This document shows positions 8,341 through 16,542 of a stretch of 64,000 nucleotides of DNA, in pieces. This DNA is from Variovorax davisae (GTDB lineage: Bacteria; Pseudomonadota; Gammaproteobacteria; Burkholderiales; Burkholderiaceae_C). Made by a program: the position numbers and the translations under genes. How positions within the stretch are numbered: position 1 is the first letter of the stretch; each line of letters opens with the position of its first letter. A model generated the notes under the pieces. It made no database searches and was not told where the DNA came from. It saw nothing but the letters and a program-made list of their open reading frames with translations. The DNA lies in assembly GCF_030316845.1 (NCBI RefSeq), contig NZ_JASZYS010000008.1, forward strand, positions 62,001-126,000. The letters are read 5' to 3'.

Positions 8341-9492
8341 TTACTTTCGGGCGTTGAAGACGCTGATGCCTTCGTCGAGTAGCGCCAGCCCGGCGACCGA
8401 GCCGACGGGCCAATGCTGCATCGCGCCGAGGCCCGCGCTGCGCACCGTGACCACCTGCCGGGCCGTCATCGGAACATCCACATCCACGTAGGTGTTGATG
8501 TGGTCACCCTGGAAGACGTGGTGGATCACGGTGCCGCTCAGGACCGATCCGGCATGCAGGCCCTCCAGCAAAATGTGTTCGGGGCGGACGTAGACGTCCA
8601 GCCGCTCGCCTTCGTGCGATGCATCGACCAGCCTGGCATGCGGAAGGCTGAGATGGCCGGAGCCCAGGCGCAGCTGGATCTCGTGGGCGGTCTTGCCGTG
8701 GTAGTAGGCCGGCAGGATGTTCACGTCGCCGAGGAAGGACGCCACGAACGGATCCTGCGGACTGCGGTACAGGTCGGCGGGCGATGCGATCTGGCGGATG
8801 ACGCCGGCCGACATCACGGCGATGCGGTCCGACATGGCCAGCGCCTCGCCCTGGTCGTGGGTGACGAAGACCGTGGTCAGGCCCAGGCGGCGCTGGATCT
8901 CGCGGATCTCGACCTGCATCGAGCCACGCAGGCTCTTGTCCAGGGCCGAGAAGGGCTCGTCGAGCAGCAGCACCTTGGGCTGGATGATCAGTGCGCGCGC
9001 CAGCGCCACGCGCTGCTGCTGGCCGCCGGAGAGTTCGCGCGGCTTGCGGTGGCCCAGGCCGGTGAGCTTGACCATGGCCATCGCCTCCTTGACGCGCTGG
9101 GCCACCTCGTCCTTGGGCACGCCCCGCATCCGCAGGCCATAGCCGATGTTGCGCTCCACCGTCATGTGCGGAAAGAGCGCGTAGTTCTGGAACACGATGC
9201 CGATCTGCCGCTGGTGCGGCGGATCGCTGGTCACCGGCTGGCCCTCGATGAAGATCTCGCCGCTGTCGGCCTCGGCAAAGCCCGCGATCAGGTTGAGCAG
9301 CGTCGTCTTGCCGCAGCCCGACGGACCCAGCAGGGTCAGAAATTCGCCACGCTTGATCTTCAGCGAGACCTCGTGCAGCACGGTCTGGTCGTGGTACTTC
9401 TTGACCACGCCCTCCAGGCTCACGGCCGTGTCGGCATGCGGCGGATGCGAAAGAGCGGGCTGCGCTGCAGGGTCGGAGTGGACTACTTTCAT
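8341..9492 (-). CDS. ABC transporter ATP-binding protein, PotA-like
   Basis: A 383-residue ATPase of the spermidine/putrescine-type importers. It has Walker A GPSGCGKT (about 56-63), a Q-loop in VFQNYALFPHMT, signature LSGGQQQR, Walker B VLLLDEP, H-loop VFVTHDQ, and a C-terminal TOBE-like regulatory domain. I take the ATG at 9492; the open frame extends to a TTG at 9510 with no ribosome binding site. It most likely energises the binding protein and permeases encoded at 14633-17364, which lack an ATPase gene of their own, although they sit 5 kb away and read on the other strand. Confidence 0.9.
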   Translation of the reverse strand: MKVVHSDPAAQPALSHPPHADTAVSLEGVVKKYHDQTVLHEVSLKIKRGEFLTLLGPSGCGKTTLLNLIAGFAEADSGEIFIEGQPVTSDPPHQRQIGIVFQNYALFPHMTVERNIGYGLRMRGVPKDEVAQRVKEAMAMVKLTGLGHRKPRELSGGQQQRVALARALIIQPKVLLLDEPFSALDKSLRGSMQVEIREIQRRLGLTTVFVTHDQGEALAMSDRIAVMSAGVIRQIASPADLYRSPQDPFVASFLGDVNILPAYYHGKTAHEIQLRLGSGHLSLPHARLVDASHEGERLDVYVRPEHILLEGLHAGSVLSGTVIHHVFQGDHINTYVDVDVPMTARQVVTVRSAGLGAMQHWPVGSVAGLALLDEGISVFNARK

Positions 9493-9757
9493 GCGCGAAC
9501 GATAAGCCAAGAGCCCATGCCCGGGCCTTTGCCGAAATTGATGCGGACCCTCGGAAAAACGAAAGGCCTCGATGGCCGCGGGGCACAGGCCCTTGCGAGG
9601 GCCTTGCCGCGAGCGCTTTGCTTTTTCCTAAGTCCTGAATCCGAAAAGCGTGATTCTCAAATCCGGCGTGCTTCTTCAGACTCGCCTGCATCGATGACTG
9701 CTGCCTCCAGGCTGCCTGGCGATGTGCATCAGTGGCGATATTCATTAGGAAGCACAA
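9493..9757. other. Divergent intergenic region between the PotA-like and monooxygenase genes
   Basis: About 265 bases without a convincing gene, holding the promoters of two divergent units. An AGGAAG ribosome binding site precedes the ATG at 9758. The segment 9630-9642 (AAGTCCTGAATCC) resembles 14500-14513 in the other promoter region of this cluster, and 9714-9724 is the reverse complement of 14564-14574 (CATCGCCAGGC). These may be shared regulator contacts. I see no clear sigma-70 pair or terminator. Confidence 0.4.
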
Positions 9758-11008
9758 ATGTCAGTGGAACAAATCAATACCGTGGTGGTCGGCGCTGGTC
9801 AGGCGGGCATTGCCATGAGCGAGCATCTTTCGCTCATGGGCGTGCCGCATCTGGTGCTGGAGCGCAAGCGGATCGCGGAGCGTTGGCGCTCGGAGCGTTG
9901 GGATTCCCTGGTCGCGAACGGCCCCGCCTGGCATGACCGCTTTCCGGGGCTGAAGTTCGAGGGCGTTTCGCAGGATGCGTTTCCGCCCAAGGAGCGCATG
10001 GCGCAATATTTCGAGGACTACGCCGCCATGCTGAAGGCGCCGGTGCGTACCGGCGTCGAAGTCAAGCAGGTCGAGCGCCACATCGGTCGGCCGGGGTTCA
10101 AGGTCACGACCTCCGAGGGTGTCATCGAAGCGGTCAACGTCGTGTCGGCCACCGGTCCTTTCCAGATTCCCGCCTATCCGAAGATCGTTCCCGAAACCGA
10201 CAGCATTCAGCAGCTGCATTCCTCCACGTACAAGAACCCGGGCCAGTTGAGAGAGGGCGCGGTATTGGTCGTGGGTGCGGGCGCCTCCGGCTCGCAGATC
10301 GCCGAGGAACTGCGCAAGGCGGGCAAGACGGTCTATCTCTCGGTGGGCGAACACTACCGCCCGCCGCGTTCCTATCGCGGCCGCGACTACTGCTGGTGGC
10401 TCGGTGCCCTGGGTCTGTGGGACGAGGTCAAGATCAAGCCCAAGAAGCAGCACGTCGCGTTTGCGGTCAGCGGCTACGAGGGTGGCAAGACGGTCGACTT
10501 CCGTCGCCTTGCGCACATGGGCGTGACGCTGGTCGGCCTGACCAGGAGCTACCAGGACGGCGTGATCGCGTTCGAAGAAGGCCTGGCCAGGAATGTCGCG
10601 GAGGGCGACCAGGCGTACTTCGACGTGCTGCGCGAAGCAGATGCCTACATCGAGCAGAACGGCCTGCCCTTGGCGCCGGAGCCCGACGCCTGGGAACTGC
10701 TGCCGGACCCGGACTGCCTCAAGGAACCGATCATGCGCCTGGACCTCGCGAAGGCCGGCATCACGACGATTCTCTGGGCCACCGGGTTCACGTTCGACTA
10801 CAGCTGGCTGAAGGTCAATGCCTTCGATGACAAGGGGGTGCCATTCCACAAGCGGGGCATCTCCGCCGAGAGCGGCATCTATTTCCTCGGATTGCCGAAC
10901 CTGGTCAACCGCGCGTCGTCCTTCATCTACGGCGTGTGGCACGACGCGAAATACATCGCCGACCATATCGTGATCCAGGACGCGTACATGGCGTACGGCA
11001 AGACCTGA
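9758..11008 (+). CDS. Flavin-containing monooxygenase-like FAD/NAD(P)H oxidoreductase
   Basis: A 416-residue cytoplasmic flavoprotein. The N-terminal FAD motif VVGAGQAGIAMSEHL is followed by RWRSERWDSLVANGPAWHDRFPG. LHSSTYKNP occupies the place of the family's FxGxxxH-type signature, and a second Rossmann motif, VVGAGASGSQIAEEL, is the likely NADPH site. The C-terminal ATGF motif (TILWATGFTFDYSW) is also typical. Such enzymes oxygenate amines, sulfides or ketones, or act as YUCCA-type decarboxylating monooxygenases. An AGGAAG ribosome binding site precedes the start. It stands alone between two - strand units of the transport cluster, and its 3' end faces the ArgE-like gene 14 bases away. Confidence 0.88.
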   Translation: MSVEQINTVVVGAGQAGIAMSEHLSLMGVPHLVLERKRIAERWRSERWDSLVANGPAWHDRFPGLKFEGVSQDAFPPKERMAQYFEDYAAMLKAPVRTGVEVKQVERHIGRPGFKVTTSEGVIEAVNVVSATGPFQIPAYPKIVPETDSIQQLHSSTYKNPGQLREGAVLVVGAGASGSQIAEELRKAGKTVYLSVGEHYRPPRSYRGRDYCWWLGALGLWDEVKIKPKKQHVAFAVSGYEGGKTVDFRRLAHMGVTLVGLTRSYQDGVIAFEEGLARNVAEGDQAYFDVLREADAYIEQNGLPLAPEPDAWELLPDPDCLKEPIMRLDLAKAGITTILWATGFTFDYSWLKVNAFDDKGVPFHKRGISAESGIYFLGLPNLVNRASSFIYGVWHDAKYIADHIVIQDAYMAYGKT

Positions 11009-11022
11009 GCCCGCGCCGAGGC

Positions 11023-12204
11023 TCAGCGGCAGAGGAAGTCGACCAGGGTGGCCATCATCCGGTCGCAGGCTTCGATCTGCGACAGTTCGACGTATTCGTC
11101 GGCCTTGTGCGCCACCTCGATGCTGCCGGGTCCGCAGACCAGCACCGGGGTGTCGCGCCAGCTCTGCTTGAACAGGCCGCCTTCGGTTCCGTAGTCGACC
11201 TTGGTCAAGGGGGTGCCGGGGGCCAGCAGGGAACCGAGCAGGGCGACGGCCGGCGAATCGTCGGGCGTGCTCAGGCTGGGATAGCTGTTGGTCAGCCGGA
11301 TCTCGGGCAAGGGGGCCTCGGGATGCACCGCATCGGCCGCCACGCGGTCGACCAGGCGCTGCATGACGCGCGCCAGGATCTCCTCGGGCTGGTCTTGCGA
11401 GACATGGCGGATCTCGAAGCCGAGCTCGCATTCGCTGGGCACGATGTTCAAGGCCCGTCCGCCGTGGATCACGCCGACGTGGACCGTGGAGTAGGGCACG
11501 CCGTAGCCTTCCTCGCGCGGGCCGCTCTCGGACAGTTCGCGCTGCACTTCGCGCACCGACGCGACGAGGTCGCTCGCCATGTGGATGGCGTTGACGAACC
11601 GGGGCGCCAGGCCCGAATGGCCGGCCTGGCCGCAGCAGACCGCCCGGTAGGCGGCCTTGCCCTTGTGGCCCGTGCCGATGCGCATCAGGGTGGGTTCGCC
11701 GACGATGCAGAGGTACGGCGCCGGAAGGTCGTTCTCGAGCCGGCGCAGCAGGTGGCGCACGCCGACGCAGCCGATCTCCTCGTCGAAGGACAGGGCCAGC
11801 TGCAGGGGCCGCAGCAGCGGCCTGCGCGCCGCCGCCACCATGGCAACGACGGCGCAGGCGACGAAGCCCTTCATGTCGGCCGCGCCGCGGCCGTAGAGGC
11901 GGCCGTCCTTGTGGGTGGCTTCGAAGGGCGGCGAAGTCCAGGGCTGGCCGTCCACCGGCACCACGTCGGTGTGGCCGGAGAGCAGCACGCCCGGCACGCC
12001 TTGCGGGCCCACCGTGGCGAACAGGTTGGTCCTGCTGGCGTCCTGCGGGTCCGGTGCCAGGGTTGATGCGATGCCGGCTTGCGCCAGGATCTCCTGCACC
12101 TTCTGAATGAGCCCGATGTTGGGCTTCAGGGACACCGAGGGGAAGGCGATCAGGGTTTCCAGCAGCGAAATGCTGGACAGGCTGGCAGGACGGGTTTGAT
12201 CCAT
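11023..12204 (-). CDS. Acetylornithine deacetylase-like M20 metallopeptidase
   Basis: A 393-residue M20-family amidohydrolase close to ArgE. Metal ligands and catalytic residues are in SGHTDVVPV, GRGAADMKGF and SFDEEIGC, with a C-terminal VDYGTEGGLFK and the GPGSIEVAHKADEYV segment holding the last His ligand. ArgE cleaves N2-acetylornithine to ornithine and acetate. In this setting, next to RidA-family and DUF1028 genes and a polyamine-like transporter, it may instead deacylate an imported N-acyl amino acid. It lies 18 bases downstream of the LysR gene in the same direction. Confidence 0.85.
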   Translation of the reverse strand: MDQTRPASLSSISLLETLIAFPSVSLKPNIGLIQKVQEILAQAGIASTLAPDPQDASRTNLFATVGPQGVPGVLLSGHTDVVPVDGQPWTSPPFEATHKDGRLYGRGAADMKGFVACAVVAMVAAARRPLLRPLQLALSFDEEIGCVGVRHLLRRLENDLPAPYLCIVGEPTLMRIGTGHKGKAAYRAVCCGQAGHSGLAPRFVNAIHMASDLVASVREVQRELSESGPREEGYGVPYSTVHVGVIHGGRALNIVPSECELGFEIRHVSQDQPEEILARVMQRLVDRVAADAVHPEAPLPEIRLTNSYPSLSTPDDSPAVALLGSLLAPGTPLTKVDYGTEGGLFKQSWRDTPVLVCGPGSIEVAHKADEYVELSQIEACDRMMATLVDFLCR

Positions 12205-12222
12205 GGCGATGTGTCGTGCGCT

Positions 12223-13182
12223 TCAGGGCGCGGTGATGTGAGGGTCGAAGAAACTCGCCGCGCTCATGCCGGGGATGTACTGGTCGGAGATGTAGGCGCG
12301 ACAGCGCTCCATGAAGACGCGGGTCAGTCGCGACTGCTTCATCGGCTTGTAGGTGGCCAGGCCCAGCTGCATCGGGCGATGGGCGCCGGCCAGGCGCACC
12401 CGCACCATGCGCTTGCCGTCGAGCGCCTGGTTCGACTTGGGCCGCACGTTGAACAGCGCATAGCCGATGCCGTTGGCCACCATGGACCGCACCACCTCCT
12501 CGGAGCGCGAGCGCGCCACGATGTTCGGCGTGACGCCGGCCTTGGCGAACAGCGAGGTGAAATACTCCCGGCTCATCGGCAGGTCCAGCAGCACGAAGGG
12601 CTGGCCCGCCAGCTCCTCGAAGGTGACGGCCTTCTCCTGCGCCAATGGATGCAGCTCGCTCACCAGCACGTACGGCGGCAGCGTCGCCAGGGTTTCGAAC
12701 TCGATGTCCTCGCCCAGGTGCAGGTCGTAGGTGATCGCCAGGTCGATCTCTAGCGCACGCAGCTTGTTCATCAGCACCACCTGGTCGCCTTCGACCATCT
12801 CCACGTCCACCGTCTCGAACGCGCGGGAAAATCCGAAGATCACTTCGGGCGCGATCATGGCGGTGAGCGACTGGAAGCTGCCCACCCGCAAGACGCCCTG
12901 CATGACGTCGCTCGAATCCGAGGCGATCTCGTACAGGCGGGAAGACTGGTCGAGCACGTCTTCGCATTGCCGCAGCACCTGGGTGCCGATGGCGGTGAGC
13001 CCGAGCCCCTTGGAAGGATGGCGGACGAACAACTGCACGTTCAGTTCGGACTCGAGATGGGCGATGGCCGCGGAGATCGAGGGCGAGGAGATGTGGATCT
13101 GCGCCGACGCCGCGGCGATGCTGCCGTGGGTTGCGGTGGCGACGAAATACTCCATCTGACGCAAGGAAACGCGGTTGAGCAT
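12223..13182 (-). CDS. LysR-family transcriptional regulator
   Basis: A 319-residue regulator with an N-terminal winged helix-turn-helix (LRQMEYFVATATHGSIAAASAQIHISSPSISAAIAHLESEL) and a C-terminal periplasmic-binding-like effector domain. It lies in the middle of the transport/catabolic cluster, followed by the ArgE-like gene in the same direction, and is the most likely local controller of the divergent promoter regions at 9493-9757 and 14338-14632. The effector is unknown. The DNA upstream (13183-13246) is short, and the DUF1028 gene ends there. Confidence 0.92.
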   Translation of the reverse strand: MLNRVSLRQMEYFVATATHGSIAAASAQIHISSPSISAAIAHLESELNVQLFVRHPSKGLGLTAIGTQVLRQCEDVLDQSSRLYEIASDSSDVMQGVLRVGSFQSLTAMIAPEVIFGFSRAFETVDVEMVEGDQVVLMNKLRALEIDLAITYDLHLGEDIEFETLATLPPYVLVSELHPLAQEKAVTFEELAGQPFVLLDLPMSREYFTSLFAKAGVTPNIVARSRSEEVVRSMVANGIGYALFNVRPKSNQALDGKRMVRVRLAGAHRPMQLGLATYKPMKQSRLTRVFMERCRAYISDQYIPGMSAASFFDPHITAP

Positions 13183-13246
13183 GTCGGGGTAGGGAGTGGC
13201 CGCAGAACGGCACGTGACGTCAAAAGTCCAGTGTAGCGGTGGCCCT

Positions 13247-13918
13247 TCAGAGGTTTCCAGGCACCCCGAAGCTCGGGGCGGCGCGCGGGTCGAGCGCCCG
13301 CGTGATATAGGCCTGCAGCTGAGGTTCGTAGACCTTCCAGGTCGCGTGGAGGGCCTGCACCGGATCGCGCTCCACCCAGTCCAGCCGCAGGTCCACGATC
13401 GGCCAGTTCTGCTCTCCGTAGACCAGCAGGCCGGCCGAGTGCACGGGACCTTCTTCGCCGCCGGCCGCCTGGCCGGCGAGCATGGCCTGCATCAGGCGTT
13501 CGGCCAGCGGGCCTTCGGCGCTCTCGAAGGCCGAGAGCATCGCCTGCGGCACCTCGCGCGTGCGCAGCATGTTGCCGGCGCAGGCCGCATGCGTGCCGAC
13601 CACGCTGGCCAGCGTGCCGAGCGCCTGGGCGCCGGTGAAGACCACCGGCGGGTTCGACGCGTCGATGGCCATCAGCTGGCGGTAGTCGATGAAGGGGCGC
13701 TGCTGCAACTCGGCCAGCGCTTGCGCCGGCGTCCGTCCGCCGGCGAGCAGGTCCAGGGCGAGCGGGCCCAGGTCCGGATCGGTGATGTTCTGGCTGGCGG
13801 CGGCGCCCACGCCCTTGCGCCCGCGGATGCAGCGTGCGGCGACCGCGGGGGAGGACGAGGCCACGGCGGCACCGAACTGCCCGGTGGCGGGGCAGCGCGC
13901 GATGATGGAAAAAGTCAT
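13247..13918 (-). CDS. DUF1028 family protein (Ntn-hydrolase-like)
   Basis: A 223-residue protein that begins MTFSIIARCPATGQFGAAVASSSPAVAARC, the hallmark of DUF1028 proteins. These resemble N-terminal-nucleophile hydrolases, and the Thr after the initiator Met could be the nucleophile, although I know of no proven activity. Further conserved stretches are GVGAAASQNITDPDLGPLALDLLAGG and GNMLRTREV. The ATG at 13918 is chosen because the open frame upstream of it only reads through the RidA gene out of frame. It follows the RidA gene by 5 bases. DUF1028 and RidA genes often occur together in catabolic clusters. Confidence 0.85.
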   Translation of the reverse strand: MTFSIIARCPATGQFGAAVASSSPAVAARCIRGRKGVGAAASQNITDPDLGPLALDLLAGGRTPAQALAELQQRPFIDYRQLMAIDASNPPVVFTGAQALGTLASVVGTHAACAGNMLRTREVPQAMLSAFESAEGPLAERLMQAMLAGQAAGGEEGPVHSAGLLVYGEQNWPIVDLRLDWVERDPVQALHATWKVYEPQLQAYITRALDPRAAPSFGVPGNL

Positions 13919-13923
13919 GGGGC

Positions 13924-14337
13924 TCAGTCCGGGATCATCGCGGTGGCATCGATTTCCACCAGCCATTCCGGGCGGGCGAGGGCGGACACCACGATGCCCG
14001 TGGACACCGGGAAAACCCCCTTCAGCCAGCGGCCGACGACGAGATACACGGCCTCGCGGTAACGCGGATCGACGATGTAGATCGTGATCTTGCAGATGTC
14101 CTGGAGCTCGCCGCCGGCCTCCTCGAGCAGCATCGCGATGTTCGCCATGGCCTGCTCCGCCTGACCGCTGACATCGCCGATGCAGACGCTCTCGGAGGTC
14201 TCGAGGTTCTGTCCGATCTGCCCGCGCAGGAAGACCATGCTGCCTCGGGCGACAACGGCTTGGCAGAGGTCGTTGTCGAGCTTCTGTTCCGGGTAGGTGA
14301 GCTTGGTATTGAAAGGGCGGATGCGGGTGTGTTTCAT
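13924..14337 (-). CDS. RidA family protein (YjgF/YER057c/UK114)
   Basis: A 137-residue member of the RidA superfamily, with FLRGQIGQN, QAEQAMANIAMLLEEAGGELQDICKITIYI and the C-terminal VEIDATAMIPD. Archetypal RidA deaminates reactive imines such as 2-aminoacrylate and uses an Arg shortly before the VEIE strand. Here that stretch reads SALARPEWLVEID, and the Arg does not fall cleanly at the expected position, so this may be one of the non-deaminase Rid subgroups. It is the first gene of the - strand unit RidA-DUF1028-LysR-ArgE and is divergent from the binding-protein gene at 14633. Confidence 0.85.
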   Translation of the reverse strand: MKHTRIRPFNTKLTYPEQKLDNDLCQAVVARGSMVFLRGQIGQNLETSESVCIGDVSGQAEQAMANIAMLLEEAGGELQDICKITIYIVDPRYREAVYLVVGRWLKGVFPVSTGIVVSALARPEWLVEIDATAMIPD

Positions 14338-14488
14338 GTTGGCTGGCGCTGATGACGGGAACGGCGATCGTCATCGGCGCCGGCGATCGGAGCCATTTGT
14401 TTTTTCCGGGCGACCGTTTAGGAATTTCCGAGCGTTGCCCGGCGACCCTCGCCCATCAGGAAAAGCGAGGCACCTCTAAGTAAAAGGC

Positions 14489-14504
14489 GACTTGGCCGCA
14501 AGTC
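14489..14504. promoter_or_regulatory. Perfect 6-bp inverted repeat, candidate operator
   Basis: GACTTG-GCCG-CAAGTC is a perfect inverted repeat with a 4-base centre in the divergent region between the RidA and PotD-like genes. A LysR regulator is encoded in the same cluster, so this is a candidate binding site. A small hairpin in the RNA is the alternative reading. Confidence 0.4.
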
Positions 14505-14555
14505 TTGAGTTCCACATCATCCGGTCGCTGAAGTGAGTGACCCTGGTGCTGGCGT

Positions 14556-14567
14556 GATGCTTGCATC
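14556..14567. promoter_or_regulatory. Palindrome GATGC-TT-GCATC, candidate operator
   Basis: A perfect 5-bp inverted repeat with a 2-base centre, extended by CTGGCG on the left (14549-14554) and CGCCAG on the right (14567-14572) with a two-base bulge. It lies 66-77 bases upstream of the PotD-like start codon. It may be an operator or a 5' leader hairpin; nothing in the sequence decides between them. Confidence 0.3.
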
Positions 14568-14632
14568 GCCAGGCGACTCACCGACGGATGGCAGCTCCGA
14601 CCAACTTCAACTTTTCGATTCGAGGGTTTTCA

Positions 14633-15661
14633 ATGATTCGCAAGCTTTTGACACTGTGCATGCTCTCCGCCACGCTGGCAGCCACGTCGGCCTACTCGCA
14701 GGACAACGCCCTGGTGGTCAGCACCTGGGGCGGCAGCTTCCGCGACCTCATCGACGAGAACATCGGCCGCGAGTTCACGAAACAGACCGGCGTCCCGGTG
14801 AAGTACGTGACCGGCGGCACCATCGACCGCCTGAACAAGGCCAAGCTTGCCTCCAAGCCTGAAAGCGACATCACTTTCACGACTTCGCATGTCGGCTGGC
14901 TCTACGTCAACGGCGACCTGTTCGAACAGCTCGACAACAGCAAGATCCCGAACGCCAGCCGGCTGGTCGAGCGTGCGAAGATCAGCCCGTACCACATCGG
15001 GAGCTGGGCCTATGTGTATTCCATCGGCTACCGGCCCGACCTGCTGCCGCCCAGCGTCAAGTTCGAGAGCTGGAACGACCTGTGGAACCCGGCCCTCAAG
15101 GGCAAGCTCAGCGCCCCCGACTTCGACCCCAGCCACCTGATCGCGGTGTCCGCGATGCTGTCGGGCGGCGATGCCGCGTCGTGGGAAAAAGGCCAGGACA
15201 AGCTCAAGGCGCTCAAGCCCAACTTCAAGGCCTTCTATACCAACGACGCCAACGCGCAGCAGCTGATCGCCACCGGGGAAACGCCGGTGGAGGTCATTCT
15301 CTCGATGAACGCGTACCACATGGCCAGCCAGGGCGTGCCGGTCAAGGTGGTCATGCCGAAGGAAGGCGCCGTGCTCGGCGTCGACACCATGGCCATCATG
15401 AAGGGCAGCACCAAGACCGACCTGGCCTACAAGTTCCTGAACATCGCGCTGTCGCCCGAGGTGCAGTCGAAGATCGTGGCTTCGAAGAAGGCCAGCCCGG
15501 TGGTCGACAACGCAACGGTCTCGGCCGAAGACGCCAAGCTGCCCGGCGTGTTCACCACCAAGGCGCAGTGGGACAGCCAGACCATCGTCATCGACAACAA
15601 GCTGCGCGCCGAGAAGACGGCGGAGTGGCGCAAGTGGTTCACCGAAAACGTGATGAACTGA
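14633..15661 (+). CDS. ABC transporter periplasmic binding protein, PotD-like
   Basis: A 342-residue extracellular solute-binding protein of the spermidine/putrescine class. The start MIRKLLTLCMLSATLAATSAYSQD gives a clean Sec signal peptide, which is why 14633 is chosen over the upstream ATG at 14561. The mature part begins NALVVSTWGGSFRDLIDENIGREF, typical of the family, and has ITFTTSHVGWLYVNGDLFEQLD. It would capture a small, perhaps cationic, substrate in the periplasm and deliver it to the two permeases that follow. The next gene starts 31 bases downstream. No ATPase is encoded in this unit; see 8341-9492. Confidence 0.88.
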   Translation: MIRKLLTLCMLSATLAATSAYSQDNALVVSTWGGSFRDLIDENIGREFTKQTGVPVKYVTGGTIDRLNKAKLASKPESDITFTTSHVGWLYVNGDLFEQLDNSKIPNASRLVERAKISPYHIGSWAYVYSIGYRPDLLPPSVKFESWNDLWNPALKGKLSAPDFDPSHLIAVSAMLSGGDAASWEKGQDKLKALKPNFKAFYTNDANAQQLIATGETPVEVILSMNAYHMASQGVPVKVVMPKEGAVLGVDTMAIMKGSTKTDLAYKFLNIALSPEVQSKIVASKKASPVVDNATVSAEDAKLPGVFTTKAQWDSQTIVIDNKLRAEKTAEWRKWFTENVMN

Positions 15662-15692
15662 CCCCGTCGGGTCTCAGCAACAAGGTTCAGGA

Positions 15693-16541
15693 ATGCGCTC
15701 CGATCTACGGGCCTGGCTGGTCTCCCCGGCCGTCATTGTGGCGATGGGCATCGCCGTGTCGCTGGCCGCGGTGTTCCAGTTCAGCTTCAGGAGCTTCGTT
15801 CCTGGCTCGCTGGATGTCGGCGGGCTCACGTTCGCCAATTTCACCGGCATGGGCAAGTCGATCTATCTCGATGCGTTCGCCAACACCTTGCTGCTGAGCG
15901 TGGAGACCACGGTCTTCTCGCTGCTCGCCGCCTATCCGCTGGCCTACGTCCTGGTCCGGGTGAAGAACCGGGCGCTCAAGTCCTTCATCCTGATCGTGTC
16001 GATCACGCCGCTGTTCCTGGGCGAGATCGTCCGGACCTACTCCTGGATCGCCGTGTTGGGCAGCAACGGCTTCATCAACGGCACCTTGCGAAAGCTCGGC
16101 CTGATCGAATGGCCGTTCGAGCTCATGTTCACGCACCTGGGCGTGCTGGTCGCGCTGGTGCACGTGACGATTCCGGTGGTGGTGCTGATGCTCGCCACGG
16201 CGATCTCGCACATCGACCGCGACTACGAGAAGGCCGCGCAAAGCCTGGGCGCCGGCCCGGTCAGGACCTTCGTCACGGTCACGCTGCCGCTGTCGATGCC
16301 GGGCATCCTGGCCAGCATCACGACCGCCTTCGCCTGGACCTTCAGTGCCTTCGCGACGCCCCAGATGATCGGCGGCGGCCGCGTGCCGACGGTGTCGACA
16401 CTGGTCTACCAGCTCGGCTTCTCGTCGATGAACTTTCCGCTGGCGGCCAGCCTGAGCGTGATGGGTCTGATGATGACGGTCGCGGCGCTCTTTGCCCTCG
16501 GGCTGCTGACCAAGCGCCTGAAGGCCTTTGGAGGACACTGA
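15693..16541 (+). CDS. ABC transporter permease, PotB-like
   Basis: A 282-residue inner-membrane protein with about six hydrophobic segments (starting with VSPAVIVAMGIAVSLAAVFQF) and the cytoplasmic EAA-type loop EKAAQSLGAGPVRTFVTVTLPLSMPGI that docks the ATPase. It forms half of the translocation channel. The next gene begins one base after its stop, which argues for translational coupling with the second permease. Confidence 0.9.
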   Translation: MRSDLRAWLVSPAVIVAMGIAVSLAAVFQFSFRSFVPGSLDVGGLTFANFTGMGKSIYLDAFANTLLLSVETTVFSLLAAYPLAYVLVRVKNRALKSFILIVSITPLFLGEIVRTYSWIAVLGSNGFINGTLRKLGLIEWPFELMFTHLGVLVALVHVTIPVVVLMLATAISHIDRDYEKAAQSLGAGPVRTFVTVTLPLSMPGILASITTAFAWTFSAFATPQMIGGGRVPTVSTLVYQLGFSSMNFPLAASLSVMGLMMTVAALFALGLLTKRLKAFGGH

Positions 16542-16542
16542 C

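Larger units (their letters stand above)
14338..14632. other. Divergent intergenic region, RidA unit / PotD-like transporter unit
   Basis: A 295-base stretch without a supported gene; an open frame from 14561 only extends the binding protein with a non-signal-like leader. It holds two symmetrical elements listed separately (14489-14504 and 14556-14567) and the short matches to the 9.5-9.75 kb region. It should contain promoters for both directions, but I could not place a convincing -35/-10 pair. Confidence 0.45.

Noticed and set aside
9761..13213. 1,150-codon - strand frame covering the FMO, ArgE and LysR genes
   Set aside because: Spans several well-supported genes in other frames and has no recognisable motif; GC-skew shadow.
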